Below, piece after piece: positions 12,143-21,883 of a stretch of 64,000 bases of DNA; positions within the stretch are counted from its first letter, which is position 1, and the number at the start of each line of letters is the position of its first letter. The notes beneath the pieces are model-generated. The model was not told the DNA's origin, searched no databases, and saw only the letters and a list, made by a program, of their open reading frames with translations. A program made the translations under genes and the position numbers. This stretch comes from Calliphora vicina (taxonomy: Eukaryota > Arthropoda > Insecta > Diptera > Calliphoridae): positions 115,213,431 to 115,277,430 of the forward strand of contig NC_088781.1 of assembly GCF_958450345.1 (NCBI RefSeq), written 5' to 3'.

Positions 12143-12283
12143 TGTGGCAACCTCTTTAATATTTTAAAATTTAATCAATTTACCCATTTTTGTATAAATC
12201 AAATATTTTCATAAAATATAAATTATTCTGTTTTAACTTTTGATATAAAAAGATTGTTTTAATATTAAAAATAAAACTCTATA
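12143..12283 (+). repeat. 5' LTR, 141 bp
   Basis: It starts TGTGGCAACCTC and ends AAAACTCTATA. I compared it base by base with the 3' LTR and saw no difference. It is unusually short for a Ty3/gypsy LTR. AATAAAA close to its end (12269-12275) is a plausible polyadenylation signal in the 3' copy. The ACAT target duplication sits immediately outside. The end was placed by that duplication, because LTR similarity runs on for one more base (A). Confidence 0.93.
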
Positions 12284-12286
12284 ATT

Positions 12287-12298
12287 TGGTGACCCCGA
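12287..12298 (+). promoter_or_regulatory. Primer binding site, tRNA-Trp type
   Basis: TGGTGACCCCGA lies 3 nt after the 5' LTR. It is complementary to the last 12 nt, including CCA, of insect tRNA-Trp as I know it. Minus-strand DNA synthesis would start here. A tRNA-Trp primer is a hallmark of the CsRn1 clade. The gag ATG follows within 2 nt, so there is practically no leader. Confidence 0.85.
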
Positions 12299-12299
12299 A

Positions 12300-13145
12300 A
12301 TGCCTACAACACGTTCACCTGTACGTGAATCTATTGGAGATTCAAGTTCTACTCCTTCTCAAGAGAGGTCTGCCTTGGATCAACCTTATGACAATATAAA
12401 CGTTCCAGAAATTTCTGCAGCGACTGCAAACATACAGAAGTTACCACATTTCTGGTCGGAGCAACCCCATTTATGGTTTATCCAAATCGAAAACATTTTT
12501 ACTCTAGCTCATATAACAAGAGATGAAACTAAATTTTCTCATGTAATTGCAAATTTAGATCCAACATATCTTAAGTTTGTGGGAGATATTTTGGTTTCAC
12601 CGCCGCCAGTCGGAAAATACAACGCAATCAAGGAGCGACTCATCTCATCATTTGCTGTTTCAGAAGAAGCAAAATTAAAGAAACTCTTTGGTGGCTTAGT
12701 AATTGGTGACCAAAAACCGTCGCATTTTTTGCAGTCAATGAAGGCTCTTGCAGCTGGTAATAATATAGGCGACAATGTCCTTAAAACATTATTTTTAGAT
12801 CAACTTCCAGACAACATACGCTCAGTTCTGGTTACAAGCAATGCAGATTTACCGACTATTGCACAACAGGCGGATAAGATAATGGATATAGCATATCCTC
12901 AGGTATCCGCAATATCACCTACTGACAATATTATTCAAGAACTTTCGGCGAAAATTGAAGCTTTGGAAAAGAAAATTGATTTATCTTCCAGGAGAAGAAG
13001 TAATTTTCGTGAAGACGGTAAACAACGACATCGCAGTAAAAGTCGTAATAGACGAAGTGGTTGGTGTTGGTATCATAGTCGTTTTGAAGATAGAGCTGAA
13101 AAATGTATACCACCATGCTCTTATAATCAACAATCAAAAAACTAG
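12300..13145 (+). CDS. gag: Gag polyprotein of CsRn1-type retrotransposon
   Basis: A 281-residue structural protein that would build the virus-like particle in the cytoplasm and bind element RNA. Residues 47-63 (KLPHFWSEQPHLWFIQI) match the start of the capsid-like region in insect relatives. Helical capsid sequence follows to about 200, then a coiled-coil-like stretch (211-229) and an Arg/Lys/Ser-rich tail (230-253). The zinc finger is C256-x2-H259-x9-C269-x3-C273, the CHCC form typical of CsRn1 elements. The ATG is 2 nt after the primer site. The TAG stop directly follows a slippery heptamer, so most ribosomes end here and some continue into pol. The frame is intact. Confidence 0.93.
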   Translation: MPTTRSPVRESIGDSSSTPSQERSALDQPYDNINVPEISAATANIQKLPHFWSEQPHLWFIQIENIFTLAHITRDETKFSHVIANLDPTYLKFVGDILVSPPPVGKYNAIKERLISSFAVSEEAKLKKLFGGLVIGDQKPSHFLQSMKALAAGNNIGDNVLKTLFLDQLPDNIRSVLVTSNADLPTIAQQADKIMDIAYPQVSAISPTDNIIQELSAKIEALEKKIDLSSRRRSNFREDGKQRHRSKSRNRRSGWCWYHSRFEDRAEKCIPPCSYNQQSKN

Positions 13146-13176
13146 AAGCTGTTTCGGACAATGCGGCATCTGAAAC
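13136..13176 (+). promoter_or_regulatory. -1 ribosomal frameshift signal (A_AAA_AAC plus hairpin)
   Basis: In the gag frame the last codons read TCA AAA AAC TAG. That makes A_AAA_AAC (13136-13142) a canonical X_XXY_YYZ slippery heptamer immediately before the gag stop. An 8-nt spacer follows. Then GTTTCGGA (13151-13158) can pair with TCTGAAAC (13169-13176) around a 10-nt loop, an 8-bp stem with one G-U pair. Heptamer, spacer length and hairpin all fit the known -1 frameshift arrangement. After the slip the next codon is CTA at 13142, in the pol frame, which is open from 13127. Confidence 0.85.
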
Positions 13177-16135
13177 AAATTTGTCTAAAACCAGCCGCCT
13201 ACTTATTATGGATCGTGTTACAAAATGGAATTTTTTAATAGACACAGGTGCCGACGTGTCAGTAATTCCTTATTCAAGAAAAATTATAAAATCAAATTTA
13301 AGTTGTTCACTAAAACTTTATGCTGCAAATGGTACAGAAATCAAAACATATGGTACAAAATTGTTGGAGCTGAACCTTGGATTAAGGCGGTCGTTTCGAT
13401 GGGTTTTTATTGTTGCGAATGTTACTCGTCCAATTCTTGGTTCAGATTTTTTAAAATATCACCATCTTTTGCCGGATCTTCATAATCGTACGTTAATAGA
13501 TGGAAAAACTTTGATGAAATCATTGGCACAAATAACTGAATCATCATCTACAATGATTTCTCATATTATTAAGGATGATTCTATATATCAGAAACTACTT
13601 CAGCAATTTCCTGATGTTGTAAGCATCAACTCATCACTTCTAACAGCTAAAAACACTAAAGCATTCCATTTTATTGAGACAACCGGAAGACCTGTGACGG
13701 CAAAGGCCAGACGATTGGATCCTAAACGTTTGTCAATTGCAAAGAAAGAGTTCCAGTTTATGTTAGATCAAGGAATAATTCAACCTTCGAAAAGTGAATG
13801 GTCAAATCCTCTTCACATGGTACCAAAAAGCAACGGAGACTGGCGTCCATGTGGAGATTACCGCTTTCTAAATCAAAAAACGGTACCAGATAAGTATTCG
13901 ATTCCCTTCATAACAGATTTTAATTATAATTTAAAAGGATGCACAATTTTTTCGAAACTGGACCTTGTACGAGCTTATCATCAGATACGCGTAAATCCTG
14001 CCGATGTACCCAAGACGGCGATAATTACACCCTTTGGCCTTTTCGAGTTCCTAAAGATGCCTTTTGGACTCAGAAATGCAGCTCAAACTTTCCAACGCTA
14101 TATGGATGAAGTGTGCAGAGGATTAAATTTCGTATTCGTTTACATAGACGATGTTTTAATCGCTTCAAGAAATGAAGAAGAACATCTTTCACATCTTCGT
14201 GTATTGCTAGAACGTTTTAGTGAACATGGAATATTAATAAATCCTGGAAAATGTATATTTGGTGCAAAAGAAGTAGACTTCATTGGATTTAAAATATCTG
14301 CATCTGGTATATCGCCAATGAAATCGAAAGTTCAAACTATAATCGATTTTAAAAAGCCTAACACTGTTGTAGAACTACGAAGGTTCTTAGCTATGCTAAA
14401 TTTCTATAGAAAATTTCTACGAAATGGAGCAGAAATTCAAGCAAGACTCAATGACCAAACAAAAGGTGCTGTCAAGAATGATAAAAGACTCATTCCATGG
14501 TCTCCGGAGTTGGAGAACGACTTTAATATGTGCAAAACTGCATTAGCAAATGCAGCTGTATTGGTACACCCGGATTCAAATGCAGAAATTTGTCTAAAAG
14601 TTGACGCTTCAGATATGGCAATGGGGGCAGTCCTCGAACAACGAGAAGAAGGTGTTTGGCGACCTTTGGGATTTTTTTCCAAAAAATTGTCGTTAACTGA
14701 ACGTAACTACAGCACATACGATCGAGAATTATTGGCTGCATATAATGCCATTAAATTTTTTAGGCATATGTTAGAAGGTCGTAAGTTTGTGTTGTTTACT
14801 GATCATAAACCTCTTGTTTTTGCTTTCAGTCAAAAACCTGAAAAAGCTAGCCCTCGTCAACTTCGCCATCTTGATTTTATCGGCCAGTTTACAACCGATA
14901 TACGACATGTCTCAGGTAAACATAATACAGTGGCGGATGCACTATCAAGAGTAGAAGAAATTTCATTTATTAACTATGAAGAAATCGCTGAAGCGCAAAA
15001 ATCGGATACTGAATTACAAGAAATTTTGAAAAATTCATCAACTGGTCTTAATTTGAAACTCGTGCAAATACCTAATAGTAGTGCTAAATTATATTGTGAC
15101 CTTTCAACAAATCGAACAAGACCATTTATACCATTGAAATTTAGAAAGACAATACTCAATAATATTCATGGTTTAGCTCATCCCGGTGCTCGAGCAACAA
15201 AACGTTTAGTAACTGATAGATATGTTTGGCCTTCAATTAAGAAAGACTGCATCCAGTGGGTAAAATTATGCCAAGATTGTCAATCGTCAAAGATCTCACG
15301 ACATACTAAAACTCCAGTTGGTAATTTTCCTGTTGAAACTCAACGGTTTTCAAGTATTCACTTAGATATTGTAGGCCCACTACCACCATCGGAAGGTTAT
15401 CGTTATTTATTAACAATGATTGATCGTTTCACAAGGTGGGTAGAAGTTGTACCATTGGAGGGAATAACTGCAGAAAAAGTTGCTAGAGCATTTTTTGAAA
15501 ACTGGATTTGTCGTTTTGGATGTCCGCAATTTATAAATACAGATAGAGGTAGACAGTTTCATTCAAGATTATTTAATGATGTAGCAAAGATGGTCGGTGC
15601 ACAATTGCAAGAAACAACGTCTTTTCATCCACAAGCAAATGGAATGGTGGAAAGATTCCATCGAACATTAAAAGCAGCCCTTATTTCGCATAAAAATAAA
15701 CAATGGACAAAAACATTACCAATCGTTCTCCTTGGTCTGCGAACAGTGTTTAAAGAAGACATAAAAGCATCACCAGCGGAGCTTGTTTATGGCGAAACAC
15801 TTTGTTTACCAGGAGATTTCTTTAAAAAGTCTGAAAAAGATGAAAATATTTCTGAATTTTTTTCGAATTTTAAACACACAATGGAAACATTACGACCAAA
15901 ACCAGCTAGCAATCACTCAAAACAAGCACCATTTATTCATAAAGATCTTGATTCATGCACTCATGTTTGGTTAAGATGTGAAGTACGAAAACCATTAGAT
16001 CCAAAATATAGTGGACCATACAAAGTTTTAGAGCGACATGAAAAATATTTTAAACTAAAAATTGGCGCTCGAACAGACAGTGTTTCAAAAGATCGTCTCA
16101 AACCTGCCTTTATTGAAATCTCATTTAAAGAATAA
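13142..16135 (+). CDS. pol: Pol polyprotein (protease, RT, RNase H, integrase), expressed by -1 frameshift
   Basis: Residues here are numbered from the TTG at 13181, the usual automatic start. The real entry is the frameshift at 13142, since no ATG precedes the protease. Order: aspartic protease with DTGA at 21-24; reverse transcriptase with D261 and YIDD at 321-324; RNase H with D475, E516, D541 and D586; integrase zinc finger H663/H667/C697/C700; DD35E core D729, D788, E824; a C-terminal GPY module around 944-947. Every catalytic residue is present and there is no stop or frameshift over 984 codons. The enzymes would copy the RNA to DNA in particles and insert it into the chromosome. No env frame follows; the stop lies 49 nt before the 3' LTR. 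Confidence 0.95.
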   Translation, partial: LEAVSDNAASETNLSKTSRLLIMDRVTKWNFLIDTGADVSVIPYSRKIIKSNLSCSLKLYAANGTEIKTYGTKLLELNLGLRRSFRWVFIVANVTRPILGSDFLKYHHLLPDLHNRTLIDGKTLMKSLAQITESSSTMISHIIKDDSIYQKLLQQFPDVVSINSSLLTAKNTKAFHFIETTGRPVTAKARRLDPKRLSIAKKEFQFMLDQGIIQPSKSEWSNPLHMVPKSNGDWRPCGDYRFLNQKTVPDKYSIPFITDFNYNLKGCTIFSKLDLVRAYHQIRVNPADVPKTAIITPFGLFEFLKMPFGLRNAAQTFQRYMDEVCRGLNFVFVYIDDVLIASRNEEEHLSHLRVLLERFSEHGILINPGKCIFGAKEVDFIGFKISASGISPMKSKVQTIIDFKKPNTVVELRRFLAMLNFYRKFLRNGAEIQARLNDQTKGAVKNDKRLIPWSPELENDFNMCKTALANAAVLVHPDSNAEICLKVDASDMAMGAVLEQREEGVWRPLGFFSKKLSLTERNYSTYDRELLAAYNAIKFFRHMLEGRKFVLFTDHKPLVFAFSQKPEKASPRQLRHLDFIGQFTTDIRHVSGKHNTVADALSRVEEISFINYEEIAEAQKSDTELQEILKNSSTGLNLKLVQIPNSSAKLYCDLSTNRTRPFIPLKFRKTILNNIHGLAHPGARATKRLVTDRYVWPSIKKDCIQWVKLCQDCQSSKISRHTKTPVGNFPVETQRFSSIHLDIVGPLPPSEGYRYLLTMIDRFTRWVEVVPLEGITAEKVARAFFENWICRFGCPQFINTDRGRQFHSRLFNDVAKMVGAQLQETTSFHPQANGMVERFHRTLKAALISHKNKQWTKTLPIVLLGLRTVFKEDIKASPAELVYGETLCLPGDFFKKSEKDENISEFFSNFKHTMETLRPKPASNHSKQAPFIHKDLDSCTHVWLRCEVRKPLDPKYSGPYKVLERHEKYFKLKIGARTDSVSKDRLKPAFIEISFKE

Positions 16136-16170
16136 CAATAAAAATGTATATCGTTTAATATTAATTAAAC

Positions 16171-16184
16171 TAGGAGGGGAGTAA
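16171..16184 (+). promoter_or_regulatory. Polypurine tract
   Basis: The purine-rich run AGGAGGGGAGTAA directly precedes the 3' LTR. This is where a plus-strand primer survives RNase H in LTR elements. Its position and composition fit. No other purine run of this kind occurs nearby. Confidence 0.85.
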
Positions 16185-16325
16185 TGTGGCAACCTCTTTA
16201 ATATTTTAAAATTTAATCAATTTACCCATTTTTGTATAAATCAAATATTTTCATAAAATATAAATTATTCTGTTTTAACTTTTGATATAAAAAGATTGTT
16301 TTAATATTAAAAATAAAACTCTATA
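16185..16325 (+). repeat. 3' LTR, 141 bp
   Basis: Identical in sequence to the 5' LTR as far as I can compare by eye, and followed by the target duplication ACAT at 16326-16329. The identity implies that too little time has passed since insertion for a substitution in 141 bp. Confidence 0.93.
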
Positions 16326-16356
16326 ACATAATAAATGAAGATAATTATACTCTACA

Positions 16357-17005
16357 TCACCATAATGGGGAGGGTATTATGCGTTTGTGCAGATGTTTAT
16401 AACGCCCAAAAATATTAGTCTAACACCCACCTTAAAGTATACCGATCGACTTAGAATCACTGAATCGATTAAACGATGTCCGTCCATCCGTCTGGTTGGC
16501 TGGCTGGCTGGCTGTCCATGTAAACCTTGTGCATAGAGTACAGGTCGCAATTTTGAAGATATTTCGATCAAATTTGGTACATATTACCAAATTTGGCACA
16601 AGGACCAAGCCTATTGAAACTGGCTGAAATCGGTCCATTATTTCACCTAGCCCCCATACAAATGTTCTTCCGAAATTGGACTTTATCGGTCATAAATGTT
16701 TAATTTATAAATATGTCTCCACAAATTACGCTCCATATAAGTTTTATATATACAAAATTCACGTCACCAAATTTTGTTACGATCCATAATTAGTCATAGC
16801 TCGCATATATACCCGCTTCCGAAAATAACTTTAACGTGCATAAATCTCTTAAAAATCACAAAATTCAATATAGTAAACTTTCATATAGATATAAATCACA
16901 CAACCTAATTTCATGGTGATCGGTCCATAATTGGCATAGCCCCCATATAAGGCCCAATTCCGAAAATCACTCAAAAATATAAATTATTGAATTTCAGATT
17001 ATTTA
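16357..17005 (+). mobile_element. Family H repeat, copy H1 (3' end decayed)
   Basis: It begins in the diverged word CTACATCACCATAATGGGGA, then carries the family landmarks: GTTTGTGCAGATGTTTATAA, CCGATCGACTTAGAATCAC, a GGCTGGCTGGCTGGCTG run, CTGAAATCGGTCCATTATTT and GATCGGTCCATAATTGGCAT. The 3' hairpin seen in H2 and H5 is missing, and similarity fades after about 17005. The small translated frames here (16377-16638, minus) are not conserved protein; they are shadows of the repeat. Confidence 0.85.
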
Positions 17006-17329
17006 GAACTATGCTGTGCAACATTTTATCAGGATTGCCGCATAATCAGCAAATTTATGACTGCTCAAACAATTGAATACCAAACAAACACTACTAATAG
17101 AGCGTATTTCAGCTATATAGCTTCTTTCGTTTGGGTCCTGTCATGTTTCAACATGCAGACAGACTGACGGACATAGCTGCGATGAATATTTCGATTTGTT
17201 ACAGAAACTATAAAACCAATATGCGGGTTTTGTGGAAATATTTGTAAGAATAACTATTTTCTATACAGAAATTCGAGTAAAATATGACTTCCACTATGGG
17301 TTCTAGTTTTTTTTTCCATTTTTAAAATT

Positions 17330-18060
17330 TATCTTTATTTACAGGTTTTACTTACATATTTAAAATTTTTCGAGATTTTATCTATAGATATCACAGTGCA
17401 AAAAACTTTAAAAAATTCAATTTTTTACCTTTTTTCACTGTTCAGGTCCATAGGTAGCAAACCGTTCAAAATTCAAGGAAACAATCGACTATAAAAAAGT
17501 ACCTAAGATTTCAGTAAACAACGTTCTAGAACATATGAAGTTCCTAGGAATGATTCTTAATACAATTTAGGCAGGTCAATATAAGTTACAATGTAACTAA
17601 AGGAATTAAGGCCCTAATTTTGTAAATCACGTCACCAAAGTGATGTTTATGTGCAAAGCAAAAACAACATTTCACACATTTTAAAAATTTGTTTTTGTTT
17701 TGTGTACACAATTTTCAAAACAAAAACAAAAACAAATTTTAGAAATGTGTGAATTGTTGTTTTTGCTTTGCACATAAATATCACTTTGGTGACGTGATTT
17801 ACAAAATTAGGGCCTAAGTGTTTTGGGCCATAAACTATTAAATTATTATAAACTAAAGCATACTTTTAGGCAGCTTTAAAAAAATGTATTTCTGAATTTA
17901 TTTCGAAATTTTTTGTTTTTTTTTGTTCTTTACAAGGTCTACAACTTTGTCTCAGAGAGTAAATGAAAATTCCGAGCTGTTTGCAAGAAATAAGCCTGAG
18001 AAAATGCAAAAATGACACCGAGGCCCCAAATCTTTGGGGGCCCATTAATAAAGGCTACAG
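17330..18060. repeat. Foldback-type repeat (family F), copy F1, split by a MITE
   Basis: It is related to the repeat at 25945-26690. Shared words include CTGTTCAGGTCCATAGGTAG, CCTTTTTTCACTG, TAAACTAAAGCATACTTTTA, CTCAGAGAGTAAAT and CCAAATCTTTGGGGGCCCAT. The central part is in the opposite orientation to the 26-kb copy. A palindromic MITE sits in the loop at 17610-17814. The outer terminus (CCGTATATG type) is missing here. Non-coding. Confidence 0.65.
17610..17814. mobile_element. Palindromic PIF/Harbinger-type MITE, 205 bp, TSD TAA
   Basis: The left half starts GGCCCTAATTTTGTAAATCA and the right half is its near-perfect mirror, ending TGATTTACAAAATTAGGGCC, so the whole element can fold into one long hairpin. 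It is flanked by TAA on both sides (17607-17609 and 17815-17817). The related locus near 26205-26225 shows the empty site, with a single TAA and no insert. A 3-bp TWA duplication with GGCCCT ends fits the PIF/Harbinger superfamily. There is no coding capacity; transposition would need an enzyme supplied from elsewhere. Confidence 0.88.
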
Positions 18061-18321
18061 GTTCTAGTTCTGCAGCAGTTAGTTTAAGCAAATCCACTTT
18101 TTAAAACCAGGTATAGTTCACACGTTTTTAGACATCACGTTGTAAGATAAACGTGGATTTTAATATAATTATTAAGTATACGTAGTTGTGGTCTGATACT
18201 ATCTCTAAAGAAAATATTCTAGAAGCCAATAAAACTATCACTATGTTGCTATGGCTTTCCATTTGTAAATTATATTATATTTATTTGCGACCCTAAAAAA
18301 AACGTATGTATATTCTATATG

Positions 18322-19094
18322 CACAGTAAAAGAAATTCATATTTCGAATGAATTTTGTAATAAATACTTTTTTTCGAACTTGACTTTTTTTTCCCTACCT
18401 TTTTTGATTCAGAATAAGAACATGTTCATAAATATTATAAAATTGTTCATGACGGAAATTTTCATTAAAATTAAGCATATCATCCCCTTAACAAAATTTA
18501 ATCAATTTCACGCATATTTGCTCATTTTGTAGCTGAAAATCATATAAATAAATAAAAAAAATTTCAAAAATTTTTCAACAACATAAAAATATATGTAAAT
18601 GAAATTGAAATTTTGTTTTTCAAGCCTTCTAGATTTAATTTGAAATCATAAAATATGAAAAAATCTTAGGCCCTAACTATGAAAGAAATTTAAAAGTTAA
18701 TTTTTGTTAAAGTCGACTTTATTTTAAAATAGAACTTTTGTTTTTATTTGAAAAAAGTTTCAAAACTTTTTCCAACATATACATTCAAATAATTGAAAAT
18801 ATTTTTCAATGAATGTAAATAAAATAAAGAAATTTCAAAAAAGTATAAAAACAAATTGTACATAAAAGTTCAAAACAAAAAGCTTTTTTTTAAATAATAA
18901 AACAACAATTTTAAATTTATTTGAAATTTGTTTTATGGTACGAAATTTAAAATAATAGTCAACTTTATGGACTTAAAATCGATTTTAAGGCTTTCGTAGT
19001 TAGGCTGTTAATATTTAAGAAATTATTTATAAATGTTATGAATTGAAATCAATGAAATCAAATCGTAATATTAATGTTGAAACTTTTTTCTGTG
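18322..19094. mobile_element. Family R repeat, copy 1 (CACAG ends), split by a MITE
   Basis: It starts CACAGTAAAAGAAATTCATA and ends GTTGAAACTTTTTTCTGTG. The copy at 49426-50035 is in the opposite orientation and shares AATGAATTTTGTAATAAATA, AAGCCTTCTAGATTT, CAAAATGA/AGCTGAAAATCAT and TGAATTGAAATCAATGAA. No protein frame can be followed. It is interrupted at 18669-19007. The short CACAG/CTGTG ends suggest a DNA element, but no target duplication was found. Confidence 0.7.
18669..19007. mobile_element. PIF/Harbinger-type MITE, 339 bp, TSD TTA, inside family R
   Basis: Left end GGCCCTAACTATGAAAG; the right end reads CTTTCGTAGTTAGGCTG, an imperfect inverse. TTA flanks both sides (18666-18668 and 19008-19010). 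The family R copy at 49.5 kb runs across the corresponding point without this insert. The interior is rich in AAAAGTTT/TTTTTCA and has no frame. Its termini resemble those of the 17610 and 24547 elements (GGCCCTAA), but the inner sequences differ. Confidence 0.8.
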
Positions 19095-21875
19095 TGTATC
19101 TGCATATCAGTTACTGAGAATTTGCATATTCCAAATATTGAAATTCAAGATAATCCAATATTTTTAAGGAACATTTTATGGCATCAATTTATATTTTTTA
19201 TTTATTTATCTCTGCATCATGATCATTTAAGAAATAAACAATTTTTCTTCGCAAAAATTTAAGTAATACAAGACTAAGTTTATAAAAATCTATGCCTCAA
19301 AATATATTTGAAGTTTTAAATTAGTTATCCCTCGACATTTTGGGAATATTATTACTAAATGCTTATTATATCGGGATACCCTTATGGTCACACTATGAAT
19401 ATTTTAGTGTTGTTTGCAGTACATTGTCATATAATTGAGAAAATTCGTTAGAAAACTGAAAATATCTATCTTGAGATATCGTTTTTTCAAGTACAATTTT
19501 TAATGCTACATCTTTGTTCAAAACTAAATTATGGTTACACGAATATATTGAAACTAAATGATATAAGCATTATTATGAAAATAATAAAAGAAAAAATTGG
19601 ATAAGCGATTTAAAAGTTATTTAGAATTGAATTTTGATTATGACCCTATATGAAATATGAACCTTGAACCTCGATAATAGACAAACTAAAGCAAATTTAA
19701 GATATTTGAGAAATATTTAACAAATTTGGAATAGGTATGGACCAAACTGCTTGTTGCCTTCCTCATTTTAACTTAATGTTTCTTTTTTATAATTAAACAA
19801 AACTATTTGTAAATGTTACAAAACAAATTAAACAAATAACTACCGCTATTCTTATTTATACACACTTTTATACACTTGAATTATGATTTCTGTTCAACTT
19901 TGACCTAAATACCAAATTATTTACATATTTTTTCAATTACTGTTTTACAACATTGTTCTACCAACAATTTGGTTAAATTAAACTTAATTAAATAGTGTTG
20001 TTTGGTTATTTCGTCAGTTGCCTAATTTGTTTATACAATTTGTCTACATAGAAAATTTTACTGCGATTTATTTATTTTATTTTTTGTTTTGTTATAATTT
20101 GTGTAAAGTAATTAATTTGGTTGCTCTATATATTATTTTTCTTAATGCTAAGCGAGAAAATTTGTCATTGTAGATGGTGCGTAATTATAAGAGCAATTAA
20201 TATGTAATTAATAATAATTATTAACATTTGATTTTGTTTGCTTATATAGGGAGAGAGAGAGAGAGAGGGAGAAGTGACAATGACATTTAACACTAGTTTT
20301 GAAAGTTATAAATTATTAGGCAAGAGAAGTGAAGTTAGAAAAAACTAATTATTCATGACATTTAGGAAAAGTATTTAGATAAATAAATGTTGGAGGAGTG
20401 TGTTTTATTAAATATTTAAATGATACACAAAATTGTTATCAAAGTTATTGAGTGGTTAGAGTAGGTAGATAGCTTAGATTTGTAGTTATTCAAATAACTA
20501 AGAAATAAATTCCCATGACAATGTTGTTTTATTCTGTTGTTTTGCATACTTTTCCAAAAATATTATTAAACATTATACAAAAAAATGCCATTCATCCATA
20601 TAATAATACATATTATATTACACTAATTTCCTAAAATAAATTAATATATCTAAGAATTTCCAAGAATTTATTGTAGAAAAATAAACGTATAATTGATATT
20701 AATTTCCATATAAGTTAATGGTAGGCGTATGATTAATATTATTTTCAATATTCATGAAATCATATAACTCATACGTCACCATTTACTATATTGCTGTTTT
20801 TAATCAACACTTCTCATATGTAACGTAAACTTGTAAAAAAATCAATAATAATTTAAATATTTTTCACTGACAAATTTCATCTTTTATTTTCTTTTTTATT
20901 TATTTTATTTTATTATATTATATTTACATTGAAAATCAATTTATGTTTTCTTGGAAACAAAAAAAAGTCGTGTTGTATTAAATGACTTTTATAGCGACAG
21001 CGAACAATGACATTGTTTTCTGGATATATACAATGTATTTGGGTATATATTTGGGGTTTTGTTTCATCTTTGCTTTAAATTTGAATTCAAAAATTTTGAA
21101 AGTAAATTCAAGTTAAACATACACAACATTTTAACATTTGTATATTTAAGTATCCAAGTTGCTGAGTTTTTAACAAAGCGTTGCTCTTGACCTTAAAATA
21201 TATCATTAATTCATTGTATTTTTATTTAATTAAAATTTTAACAATTACCTTTCTCAATCTAAAACATTTCTGCAATTGCCAATTATTTTCATTATATTGT
21301 TCTAAATTTAAATCCCTGTATTCTTCAAAAATATAATTATAACAATGCAATTAAAATGTCTTTATGACTTAACATTTTCATAATATTATATAAACAAATC
21401 AATATTTTGACATTTACTTTATTTGAAATATCCCACAATTACTGCTACGTCAAAAAAAAAATTAAAAACAAACAACTTTCTTTCGTAATAATAAAAGTGG
21501 AAAAGGTTTTAATTGTCATGGCCATATATAATAGGTCTGCCAATAATTTTCGTCATGAATGACATTTAAAACAATATAATTACATGTTTTCCTCGTTCTC
21601 ACTGCAATAACTATTTTAGATTCAAAAGTAATAATATATTAATAAATTCATAGTATTAAGTAGATTTAAATTATTGTTAAATTTTATTTATTATTTTTTA
21701 ATTTATTTATTTAATTATAGTTTGAGAAAATATGAGAACAATTACAACACCCAGGTCCTTCCCTTATCGCACCATCCATAGATAGAAAAGTCACCACTAT
21801 GCCATTATTTGCAGCCTGATAGTAAAAAAGCTTTGTACGTATTTAAATTCTCTTTCTAGATCATATAAAAACTGT
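19095..21875. other. Long A+T-rich stretch, nothing recognised
   Basis: About 2.8 kb with A+T above the already high background, a (GA)n run at 20253-20270, and many TTAATT/ATTTA runs. No sustained frame on either strand, no element termini and no RNA gene were seen. It could be old intron or intergenic DNA. Confidence 0.5.
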
Positions 21876-21883
21876 ATATATAC

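Larger units (their letters stand above)
12143..16325 (+). mobile_element. Intact CsRn1-type Ty3/gypsy LTR retrotransposon
   Basis: A complete 4183-bp element bounded by two identical 141-bp LTRs and a 4-bp target duplication ACAT (12139-12142 and 16326-16329). Three traits place it in the CsRn1 clade: a primer site matching the tRNA-Trp 3' end, a Gag zinc finger of CHCC type instead of CCHC, and no env gene. The order is LTR, PBS, gag, -1 frameshift, pol (protease, RT, RNase H, integrase), polypurine tract, LTR. Both frames are open and all catalytic residues are present, so this copy inserted recently and may still be able to move. The clade assignment is from remembered hallmarks, not a tree. 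Confidence 0.95.

Noticed and set aside
13181..13183. TTG start codon for pol
   Set aside because: Eukaryotic initiation at TTG here is unlikely; the frameshift signal upstream gives a better explanation.
12931..13245. Minus-strand and out-of-frame ORFs inside gag-pol
   Set aside because: They overlap a long frame with strong domain support and have no motif of their own.
16377..16638. Small minus-strand protein genes in family H copies (also 25134-25358, 35810-36325, 52692-52892)
   Set aside because: The frames are not conserved between copies of the repeat and change with small indels; they are shadows of a non-coding element.
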